Origin: Mycolicibacterium rufum
Lineage (GTDB): Bacteria; Actinomycetota; Actinomycetes; Mycobacteriales; Mycobacteriaceae
Direction of reading: 5' to 3'
Assembly (NCBI RefSeq): GCF_022374875.2
Contig: NZ_CP092427.2
Coordinates: 4,588,001-4,652,000, forward strand
DNA: 64,000 nucleotides
The position numbers and the translations under genes are program-made. Under the pieces are notes generated by a model. It was not told where the DNA came from and did no database searches. It saw only the letters and a list, made by a program, of their open reading frames with translations. Shown here one piece after another: positions 58,177 through 64,000 of this stretch; the stretch's first letter is position 1, and each line of letters begins with the position of its first letter.

Positions 58177-58950
58177 GTGAGCGTGCGAATCACCGTACTG
58201 GGGTGCTCCGGCAGCGTTGTCGGACCTGATTCGCCCGCGTCCGGCTACCTGGTGACCGCACCGGACACCCCGCCGCTGGTCCTGGACTTCGGTGGAGGGG
58301 TTCTCGGCGCGCTGCAGCGCTTCGCCGACCCGAATTCGGTGCACGTGCTGCTGTCGCATCTGCACGCCGATCACTGCCTCGATCTGCCCGGCCTGTTCGT
58401 CTGGCGGCGCTACCACCCCAGCCCGGCCCAGGAGCGCGGTCTGGTGTACGGACCCGCGAACACGTGGGCGCGGCTGGGCGCGGCGTCGTCGCCGGAGGGC
58501 GGCGAGATCGACGACTTCAGCGACATCTTCGACATCCGGCACTGGGTGGACAACCAGCCCGTCGAGATCGGCGCGCTCACCATCGTGCCGCGACTGGTGT
58601 GCCATCCCACCGAGTCCTACGGCATGCGCATCAGCGACCCGTCGGGCGCCACGCTCGTCTACAGCGGCGACACCGGCTATTGCGACGCGCTGATCGACCT
58701 CGCCCGGGACGCCGACGTGTTCCTGTGCGAGGCGTCGTGGACGCACGATCCGGCACGTCCGCCGCGGCTGCACCTCTCGGGCACCGAGGCCGGGCGCGCG
58801 GCGGCCCGCGCCGGCGTGGGGGAGCTCCTGCTGACCCACATCCCGCCGTGGACGTCGCGCGAGGACGTCATCAGCGAGGCCAAGGCCGAGTTCGACGGGC
58901 CCGTGCACGCGGTGGTGTCGAACGAGGCGTTCGACGTCACCCGCGGCTGA
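58177..58950 (+). CDS. Metallo-beta-lactamase-fold cyclic nucleotide phosphodiesterase (Rv1339-like)
   Basis: A 257-residue metallo-beta-lactamase-fold protein with the metal motif HLHADH (about 67-72), a later His/Asp pair in LVYSGDTGY, and a final His in LLLTHIPPW. M. tuberculosis Rv1339 has been shown to hydrolyse cAMP and to change drug tolerance, and this protein matches it closely. The window also encodes an adenylate cyclase, so both making and breaking of cAMP are represented. GTG at 58177; a second GTG two codons on is possible. Confidence 0.9.
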   Translation: MSVRITVLGCSGSVVGPDSPASGYLVTAPDTPPLVLDFGGGVLGALQRFADPNSVHVLLSHLHADHCLDLPGLFVWRRYHPSPAQERGLVYGPANTWARLGAASSPEGGEIDDFSDIFDIRHWVDNQPVEIGALTIVPRLVCHPTESYGMRISDPSGATLVYSGDTGYCDALIDLARDADVFLCEASWTHDPARPPRLHLSGTEAGRAAARAGVGELLLTHIPPWTSREDVISEAKAEFDGPVHAVVSNEAFDVTRG

Positions 58951-58992
58951 TCCCGCCCTCACGTCGATCTCGGCGCTGTCAGCGCGACCGGT

Positions 58993-58998
58993 TAGGGT
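58993..58998 (+). promoter_or_regulatory. Predicted leaderless promoter of rph
   Basis: TAGGGT ends 6 bases before the rph GTG at 59005, again predicting a transcript that starts at the start codon. No ribosome-binding site is seen. Confidence 0.5.
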
Positions 58999-59004
58999 TG
59001 GCGC

Positions 59005-59787
59005 GTGTCCAGACGAGAAGACGGCCGGCTCGACGACGAACTCCGCCCCGTCACCATCACCCGAGGCTTCACCACCCATCCCGCGGGTTCGGTGCTCGTG
59101 CAGTTCGGCGAGACCAGGGTGATGTGCGCAGCGAGCGTCACCGAGGGGGTGCCGCGCTGGCGCAAGGGCTCCGGCCAGGGCTGGCTGACGGCGGAGTACG
59201 CGATGCTCCCGGCCGCCACGCATGAACGTTCCGACCGGGAGTCGGTCAAGGGCCGGGTCGGCGGTCGCACCCAGGAGATCAGCCGGCTCGTCGGCCGTTC
59301 ACTGCGCGCCTGCATCGACCTCGCCGCTCTCGGCGAGAACACGATCGCGATCGACTGCGACGTCCTGCAGGCCGACGGCGGCACCCGCACCGCGGCCATC
59401 ACCGGCGCGTACGTCGCGCTGGCCGACGCGGTCACCTACCTGGCTGCCGCAGGCAAGCTGAAGGATCCGCGCCCGCTGTCGTGCGCCATCGCCGCGGTCA
59501 GTGTCGGTGTCGTCGACGGCCGCATCCGCGTCGATCTGCCCTACACCGAGGACTCGCGCGCCGAGGTCGACATGAACGTCGTCGCCACCGACACTGGCAC
59601 GCTCGTCGAGATCCAGGGCACCGGCGAGGGCGCCACGTTCCCTCGCTCGACACTGGACAAGATGCTCGACGCCGCGATGGCGGCCTGCGATCAGCTCTTC
59701 GAGATCCAGCGGGCCGCACTCGAGCAGCCGTACCCCGGTGCGCTGCCCGAGTCCGGCGAGCCGGCCAAGAAGGCGTTCGGCAGCTGA
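59005..59787 (+). CDS. rph: Ribonuclease PH
   Basis: Phosphate-dependent 3'-5' exoribonuclease that trims tRNA and other RNA 3' ends. The 260-residue product is a complete PH domain, with conserved arginines in [27 protein letters not shown] segments (about 73-95) and the [14 protein letters not shown] active-site motif (about 117-130). GTG at 59005. The stop (TGA at 59785) overlaps the apparent CTG start of rdgB. Confidence 0.96.
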   Translation: MSRREDGRLDDELRPVTITRGFTTHPAGSVLVQFGETRVMCAASVTEGVPRWRKGSGQGWLTAEYAMLPAATHERSDRESVKGRVGGRTQEISRLVGRSLRACIDLAALGENTIAIDCDVLQADGGTRTAAITGAYVALADAVTYLAAAGKLKDPRPLSCAIAAVSVGVVDGRIRVDLPYTEDSRAEVDMNVVATDTGTLVEIQGTGEGATFPRSTLDKMLDAAMAACDQLFEIQRAALEQPYPGALPESGEPAKKAFGS

Positions 59788-60392
59788 CCCGGTTACTGGT
59801 TGCCACCCGCAACCCCAAGAAGCTGGCGGAGCTGCACCGCGTGCTCGATGCCGCCGGGGTGTCCGGGGTGACGCTGCTGTCGCTGGCCGATGTCCCGCCG
59901 TTCGACGAGGCGCCCGAGACCGGCGCGACGTTCGAGGCGAACGCGTTGGCCAAAGCGCGCGACGCGTACACGTCGACGGGTTTGCCTGCGGTGGCTGACG
60001 ATTCCGGCCTGGAGGTCGACGCGCTCAACGGGATGCCGGGGGTGCTCAGCGCGCGGTGGTCAGGCCGGCACGGCGACGACGCCGCGAACACGGCACTGCT
60101 GCTCGGCCAGGTCGCCGATGTGCCCGACGAGCGCCGCGGCGCCGCGTTCGTCTCCGCCTGCGCGCTGGTGTACGGGCCCGCCGAGGCGGACGCCGTCGTG
60201 GTGCGCGGCGAGTGGCCGGGCAGCATCGTGCGCGAGCCGCGCGGCGACGGCGGCTTCGGCTACGACCCCGTGTTCCTGCCGACCGGATCGGATCGCACGG
60301 CGGCCGAACTCAGTCCCGAGGAGAAGGACGCTGCTTCGCACCGCGGCAGGGCACTCGCGGCGCTGCTGCCCTCGCTGCGCGCTCTGCTCTGA
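59784..60392 (+). CDS. rdgB: Non-canonical purine NTP pyrophosphatase (dITP/XTP), apparent CTG start
   Basis: House-cleaning enzyme that hydrolyses dITP, dXTP and XTP to monophosphates. The 202-residue product has the family start [14 protein letters not shown], the [12 protein letters not shown] catalytic aspartate motif (about 69-80) and the FGYDPVF base-recognition motif near 155. No ATG, GTG or TTG lies in frame near the N-terminus. The only start consistent with the conserved first strand is CTG at 59784, which overlaps the rph stop as CTGA. Either CTG is used, or the normal ATGA/GTGA overlap has been mutated. The 3' end overlaps the convergent acyltransferase gene by 133 bases. Confidence 0.9.
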   Translation: MTRLLVATRNPKKLAELHRVLDAAGVSGVTLLSLADVPPFDEAPETGATFEANALAKARDAYTSTGLPAVADDSGLEVDALNGMPGVLSARWSGRHGDDAANTALLLGQVADVPDERRGAAFVSACALVYGPAEADAVVVRGEWPGSIVREPRGDGGFGYDPVFLPTGSDRTAAELSPEEKDAASHRGRALAALLPSLRALL

Positions 60393-61468
60393 GGGGCCGT
60401 CACCCGGTGCAGCAGCCAGGCCGCCGGCACGGTCAGCGCCAGGGTGGCCGCGATCAGCCCGGGCATCGACCCGGTGAACAACGGCCAGCGCAGCACCAGG
60501 TGCATCGTCAGCGCCATCACGACGACGTGCAGCAGGAAGATCTCGTAGGAGATCTCGCCGAGCCAGACCACGGGCCGGCTGCCCAGCACGCGGGTGTAGG
60601 AGTCGCGGCTGCCCAGCGCCGCCGGAGCCACCGCCACGGTGGCGATCAGCGCGTAGAGCGTGGCCTTCGCCGCGGGCACCCACCACGGGTCGGGGCCGAG
60701 GATCGCGCCGCCGATCGACGTCGACACCACGAGGTAGAGGGCGCCCGCGATCGGCACCGCGACCACCGCGGGACACCGCACCCCCAGCGTCTGCAGCACC
60801 GCCAGCGCCACGCCGCCGGCGAACCAGGCGAGGTGGCCGGGCAGCCACATGCCCGCGGAACTGGGCAGCAGGTCGGTGACCTGGCCGACGATCAGCCACG
60901 CCGGCGTCAACACGGCCAGCGCCGCAAGCCCGGCCAGCACGCGCACCGGCCGCCACCGCCCACGCAGCAACACGAACACCAGCGCGGGCAGCGCGACGTA
61001 GAACGACACCTCGACGGCCATGCTCCACATCTGGGACAGGCCCGGATGCAGCATCGTGGACAGGTAGTCGTCGGTGTAGATCTGCGTGAACGTCAGGTAC
61101 CGCAGCAGCCCGTGCAGCGACTGACCGGGATTCGGGCCCGGGGTGAACACGGTGTAGATCTCGAACGCCGCGATGACGGTGATCACGTAGGCGGGCAGGA
61201 TGCGGCGCACCCGGTGCCTGCCGTACCGCCGGACGGATGGGGCGGGGATGCCGTCGGCGGCGGCGCGCACCCACGGGCGGAAAAGCAGATATCCGGACAG
61301 CACGAAGAACACCGCGACGCCGATGTCGAGCCGGGCGGTCAGCGCGCCGAGGTAGCCGTGGGTGAGGACGCCGGTCGCGAACGCGGCGTGGGTGCCGACG
61401 ACGGCCAGCGCAGCGATGGCGCGCAGACCGGTGAGGGCGGGGTCGCGCCCCACGGTCTGGTCAGTCAA
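60260..61468 (-). CDS. Acyltransferase 3 (OatA/OafB-type) membrane protein
   Basis: A 402-residue membrane O-acyltransferase with about ten helices. The family start is LTGLRAIAALAVVGTHAAF (about 12-30, catalytic His). A conserved IGVAVFFVLSGYLLFRPW (about 49-66) and WSMAVEVSFYVALP (about 149-162) follow. Such enzymes O-acylate sugars, lipids or peptidoglycan; the target here is unknown. The start is TTG at 61468 (8-base overlap with the upstream DUF3817 gene) or GTG at 61453. The last about 45 residues are Ser/Ala/Arg-rich and read through the 3' end of rdgB on the other strand. Confidence 0.85.
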   Translation of the reverse strand: MTDQTVGRDPALTGLRAIAALAVVGTHAAFATGVLTHGYLGALTARLDIGVAVFFVLSGYLLFRPWVRAAADGIPAPSVRRYGRHRVRRILPAYVITVIAAFEIYTVFTPGPNPGQSLHGLLRYLTFTQIYTDDYLSTMLHPGLSQMWSMAVEVSFYVALPALVFVLLRGRWRPVRVLAGLAALAVLTPAWLIVGQVTDLLPSSAGMWLPGHLAWFAGGVALAVLQTLGVRCPAVVAVPIAGALYLVVSTSIGGAILGPDPWWVPAAKATLYALIATVAVAPAALGSRDSYTRVLGSRPVVWLGEISYEIFLLHVVVMALTMHLVLRWPLFTGSMPGLIAATLALTVPAAWLLHRVTAPQSRARSEGSSAASALPRCEAASFSSGLSSAAVRSDPVGRNTGS

Positions 61469-61808
61469 TGCCGAACTGGCTCTTGATGTTCTGCGTCTGG
61501 AAGTGCTCGACGACGATGCCCACCAGCGGGATGGTGCCCGCCAGCAGCACGCCGACGGTCTTGGCGATCGGCCAGCGCACCTTGACCGCCAGATTGGCCG
61601 TGAACAACAGGTAGACGAAGTACACCCAGCCGTGCACGACGGCGATCCAGCTCAGGGAGTCGTCAGCGAACGCGTACTTCATCACCATCTCGTAGCAGAG
61701 GGCGATCAGCCAGAGGCCGGTCGCCCAGGCCATCACCCGGTAGCCGGTGAGGGCCTTGCGGATGGTGTCGACGGGAGTGAGCGGCGCGGGCGATTCGGGT
61801 GCGGTCAC
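61461..61808 (-). CDS. DUF3817 membrane protein
   Basis: A 115-residue protein with three predicted helices (about 23-45, 52-73 and 82-102) and the conserved HGW in the second, the DUF3817 pattern. It corresponds to Rv1342c. The function is unknown. GTG at 61808 overlaps the lprD stop by four bases (GTGA), and its end overlaps the acyltransferase start, so three membrane proteins are translated as a unit. Confidence 0.87.
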   Translation of the reverse strand: MTAPESPAPLTPVDTIRKALTGYRVMAWATGLWLIALCYEMVMKYAFADDSLSWIAVVHGWVYFVYLLFTANLAVKVRWPIAKTVGVLLAGTIPLVGIVVEHFQTQNIKSQFGID

Positions 61809-62188
61809 GTATCGGTTCCTGTCGGTTTCGGGACGTCGCGATCGGCCTGGGCGAGTTCGGCGAGATAGGCGTTGTACTCCCGCAGGGTGACGTCGGCTTC
61901 GAGCGGCGCCACGTGCGGGCGCTCAGGCAGGAGACCGGCCGGGATCTCCGTGGGGGTGTCCTTGTGGTGCGCGACGGGCGGGGCGTCCTCGTACCGGACG
62001 AATTTGTAGTACGCGTAGACGCAGAACCCGGCGAACAGCGGCCACTGCAGCGCATAGCCGAGGTTCTGGAAATCACCCGAGGTCGATTCGAAGCGCGTCC
62101 ACTGCCACCAGGCCAGACCGAGGCAGCCGGACGCAGCGGCGATCACCAACAGGATGAGCGCCGGCCTCCTACGCCGCGTAGTGGACAC
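61805..62188 (-). CDS. lprD: LprD-like membrane/lipoprotein
   Basis: A 127-residue protein that I recognise from M. tuberculosis Rv1343c (annotated LprD). It has a basic N-terminus (STTRRRRP), a first hydrophobic helix with a cysteine (ASGCLGLAWWQW, residues about 9-28), a second helix (about 45-65), and an acidic soluble tail with the conserved REYNAYLAELA near 105. GTG at 62188 lies inside the 3' end of the preceding frameshifted gene (20-base overlap). The lipoprotein assignment is uncertain because the Cys sits within a helix. Confidence 0.85.
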   Translation of the reverse strand: MSTTRRRRPALILLVIAAASGCLGLAWWQWTRFESTSGDFQNLGYALQWPLFAGFCVYAYYKFVRYEDAPPVAHHKDTPTEIPAGLLPERPHVAPLEADVTLREYNAYLAELAQADRDVPKPTGTDT

Positions 62189-62947
62189 CGTATAACGGTA
62201 CCGCGCTGTCCTTGGGGCGGACGAACTCATCGAGCATGGCGGTCGCCTCTTTGCGGTAGATGGACACCGTGTGATCGTCAGACCGCGTCCAGGTGATTCC
62301 CAAGAGGTCGAGTGCGGCGGTGAACAGGCCGATGATGTCCTCCGAACGATTGCTGAAGTGATACCTGACACTGTGGACCCCGCGATCGTTCGCGACGACT
62401 CGGCACCCGTCGCTGTGAATCAGCCCCAGGACGAATTCCTCGGTCTCGCGGTCGACGATGGCCTGCTGCCAGGCTTCCAACGCGATGTGTCTGAGGTGCT
62501 TGCGACCGGGTCCGTGTTGAGGCAACAGACAGGGCCAGTGATTCGAATACGAACTGATGTCCAAGCAGTTGCCCTTCCGCTTCACCGTCGACGCGATCTG
62601 CCTCGGAATGACCGTGTCGTTGCTTGGCGACATCGGTCGATGATGGCCGGGTATTTCGTGTCGCAGGATATTCGCAGCCGCCACGCTCGACCGCTTCGCG
62701 AGATCCAGCCGTCGCCGAGATACATGCCGAGCAGGTACGTGTATGCCGCCTCGGGTAGTGCGTCGAAATCGTGCAGCGTTCCACACGGTGAGCTTGGGTC
62801 GGCGCGAACCAAGCTCTCAGGTGGTTCGCGACGCCAGTCTCTGACGGTCCCGCGCGGTATCCCGGTGAGGCGGGCGATCGCACAGTCGTTGAGCCCTTCC
62901 GCGATGAGATGTCTGACGTGCTCGAATTCCTCCACCGCTCTGGTCAA
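62169..62947 (-). pseudogene. HTH-LAGLIDADG endonuclease-like gene, broken by a frameshift
   Basis: Read as one gene it would give about 258 residues. It has an N-terminal helix-turn-helix (about 14-40; AEGLNDCAIARLTGIPRGTV), then two LAGLIDADG motifs: LLGMYLGDG (72-80; 62708-62734) and VLGLIHSDG in the second half. Both motif aspartates are kept. The first frame runs into a stop at 62582. The conserved continuation (DTVIPRQ onwards, ending at 62169) is in the -1 frame, so one base appears missing near 62620. A strong AGGAGG precedes the TTG start at 62947. A GTG four codons later is an alternative. It could be a degraded gene, a sequencing error, or a real frameshift. The nearest familiar architecture is WhiA with its domains in the reverse order. 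Confidence 0.75.
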
Positions 62948-63018
62948 GAACCGCCACCTCCTGGAACCAAACTAGGGGCAGCGTCTGACAAGTCGGGATT
63001 GGTACGATCTCACCCGAT

Positions 63019-63102
63019 GCGGGCGTGGCGCAATTGGTTGACGCGCGGGTTTTAGGTGCCCGTGTTCGAAAGAACATGTGGGTTCGAATCCCACCGCCCG
63101 CA
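63019..63102 (+). tRNA. tRNA-Leu (anticodon TAG)
   Basis: 84-base class II tRNA with acceptor stem GCGGGCG/CGCCCGC and a long variable arm (GTTCGAAAGAAC). The anticodon stem CGGGT/GCCCG holds the loop TTTAGGT, and the T arm reads GGTTCGAATCC. Anticodon TAG reads leucine CTN codons. CCA is not encoded; the discriminator is A. A TACGAT -10-like element lies at 63003-63008. Confidence 0.96.
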
Positions 63103-63136
63103 CTTGAACGTCGACTGGTCGCACGCCAGGCCACAG

Positions 63137-63460
63137 CTATCCGACGGTCATCTCGCCCATCTCCGACCACCCGGTCGCATCGATCTCCCGGCTGATGATC
63201 AGCGGCGTCGAGGCCAGCAGCGCCGGGGTCTCCGCGACGAACTTCTTGAAGTGCTCGGCGGTGACGTGCTCCCTGCCGGCGTCGCCGTCACGGAAACCCT
63301 CCACCAGCACGTACTCGGAGGGGTCCTCAACGCTGCGGGACCAGTCGAACCACAGGTTGCCCGGCTCGCTGCGGGTGGCCTGGGTGAACTCGGCCATCAG
63401 CTCGGGGAAGTTCTCGACGTGCTCGGGCTTCGGACGGAACTTCACGACGATGAAGATCAC
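63137..63460 (-). CDS. Antibiotic biosynthesis monooxygenase-domain protein
   Basis: A 107-residue dimeric ferredoxin-like (ABM) domain protein. It has the family pattern of a first strand IFIVVKFRPKPEH, a long helix, a central strand NLWFDWSRSVEDPSEYVLVEGF and the conserved His in AEHFKKF. Such proteins act as quinol monooxygenases or, rarely, heme-degrading enzymes. The exact reaction cannot be told. GTG at 63460 with AAGGA upstream. It lies 16 bases after the alcohol dehydrogenase gene, so the two are probably one operon. Confidence 0.85.
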   Translation of the reverse strand: MIFIVVKFRPKPEHVENFPELMAEFTQATRSEPGNLWFDWSRSVEDPSEYVLVEGFRDGDAGREHVTAEHFKKFVAETPALLASTPLIISREIDATGWSEMGEMTVG

Positions 63461-63476
63461 TGCGGATCACGTCCTT

Positions 63477-64000
63477 CTACGGGATGAGGATGGCTCGGCC
63501 GCGGACGTTGCCGCTGTCGAGATCGGTGATGGCGGACTGGAAGTCGTCGAGCGTGTACTTCTGGGTGTGCAGGGTGACCGCGCCGCGGGCCGCGAGCGCC
63601 ATCAGGTCGCACAGGTCGTTGTACGAGCCGACGAGGTTTCCGATGAAGTTGATCTCGGTCGAGATGATGTCGATTGTCGGGACGTCGATGTTCTCGCCGT
63701 ATCCGACGACGTGGTAGTCGCCGGCGCGGCGCAGCATCGCGACCCCCTCGGCGGTCGCCCCGCCTTCGCCGACGAAGTCGACCACCACCTCGGCGCCGTG
63801 CCCGCCGGTCAACTCCAGTACCCGGTCGACTTGAGAGCCGTCGGCCGTCACCCCGTGGTCGGCGCCGATCGCCTCGGCGAGCTTGACGGCTTCGGGGTTA
63901 CGGTCGACGACGATCAGCTCCGCAGGCGACAGCGCCTTGAGCACCTGAATCCCGATGTGCCCCAGCCCTCCTGCGCCGATCACCACCGCACGGTCTCGCG
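63477..64000 (-). CDS. Zinc-type alcohol dehydrogenase, C-terminal part (runs off the window)
   Basis: The visible 173 residues hold the NAD-binding Rossmann domain (VIGAGGLGHIGIQVL at the edge, then VVDRNPEAVKLAEAIGADHG, an Asp that favours NAD over NADP) and the C-terminal catalytic lobe of a medium-chain dehydrogenase. The zinc-binding N-terminal GroES-like domain is outside the window. The frame stays open to the last base. The substrate is unknown. Operonic with the monooxygenase-domain gene. Confidence 0.88.
   Translation of the reverse strand, partial: RDRAVVIGAGGLGHIGIQVLKALSPAELIVVDRNPEAVKLAEAIGADHGVTADGSQVDRVLELTGGHGAEVVVDFVGEGGATAEGVAMLRRAGDYHVVGYGENIDVPTIDIISTEINFIGNLVGSYNDLCDLMALAARGAVTLHTQKYTLDDFQSAITDLDSGNVRGRAILIP

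Noticed and set aside
62600..62640. Programmed -1 frameshift in the HTH-LAGLIDADG gene
   Set aside because: No X XXY YYZ slippery heptamer and no obvious downstream pseudoknot; deletion or sequencing error is simpler.
62271..62975. Plus-strand open frame of 234 codons opposite the HTH-LAGLIDADG gene
   Set aside because: No domain is visible. The minus strand has a clear ribosome-binding site, an HTH and two LAGLIDADG motifs.
63019..63102. Integration (attachment) site at tRNA-Leu
   Set aside because: No integrase gene and no second copy of the tRNA 3' end in the window; the neighbouring LAGLIDADG gene is not an integrase.

Overview
This is a chromosomal segment of a rapidly growing mycobacterium (Mycolicibacterium type). 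The evidence is high GC with many GTG starts; ATP synthase with a b-delta fusion and an extended alpha subunit; MurA with Asp in place of the catalytic Cys; GlgE, NucS, mec-cysO-cysM and lprD; and a 16S rRNA with the short helix 18 and the V2 signature of fast growers. Gene order follows, from memory, the M. tuberculosis block Rv1292-Rv1343c almost gene for gene, with a few inserted genes. Layout: 0.1-6.7 kb holds tRNA-Arg(CCG) and an argS-lysA-hom-thrC-thrB operon (arginyl-tRNA, lysine, threonine). 7.0-9.1 kb is rho, with an unusually repeat-rich N-terminal region and a long leader. 9.1-12.5 kb is an inserted regulatory cassette: MarR and a mycothiol-type DinB-like enzyme, then TetR and an acyl-CoA ligase. 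12.6-16.8 kb holds translation and envelope genes rpmE, prfA, prmC, tsaC-like and wecA. 17.0-25.5 kb is the complete atpIBEFHAGDC operon plus a DUF2550 gene. 25.5-27.4 kb holds divergent cob(I)alamin adenosyltransferase and murA. 27.4-33.0 kb is one rRNA operon (16S-23S-5S) driven from two predicted promoters behind murA. 33.0-37.7 kb is a DNA repair and signalling block: ogt, an Ada-AlkA fusion, a membrane adenylate cyclase, nucS and a small zinc-ribbon protein. 37.7-40.8 kb holds methylmalonyl-CoA epimerase, fadA4, DUF3817 and a cysteine-less thioredoxin-like protein. 40.9-48.1 kb is alpha-glucan metabolism (glgB, glgE, divergent glgP). 48.1-53.0 kb holds a lipoprotein metallopeptidase, dinG and pncB. 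53.0-58.1 kb is clpS, DUF2017, an S58 peptidase, mec-cysO-cysM (sulfur-carrier cysteine synthesis), a rhomboid protease and murI. 58.2-62.2 kb holds a cAMP phosphodiesterase-like metallo-beta-lactamase, rph, rdgB, an acyltransferase, DUF3817 and lprD. 62.2-64.0 kb holds a frameshifted HTH-LAGLIDADG gene beside tRNA-Leu(TAG), a monooxygenase and a zinc alcohol dehydrogenase cut by the window edge. Most of the window is core genome. I found no CRISPR array, insertion sequence, prophage or defence island, and nothing I can honestly call a new multi-gene system. The observations most worth following are the split HTH-LAGLIDADG gene, the three-tier tandem repeat in rho, a recurring leaderless-promoter layout at eight genes, a perfect 16-bp palindrome between glgE and glgP, a MarR-type operator covering a promoter, and an apparent CTG start for rdgB.
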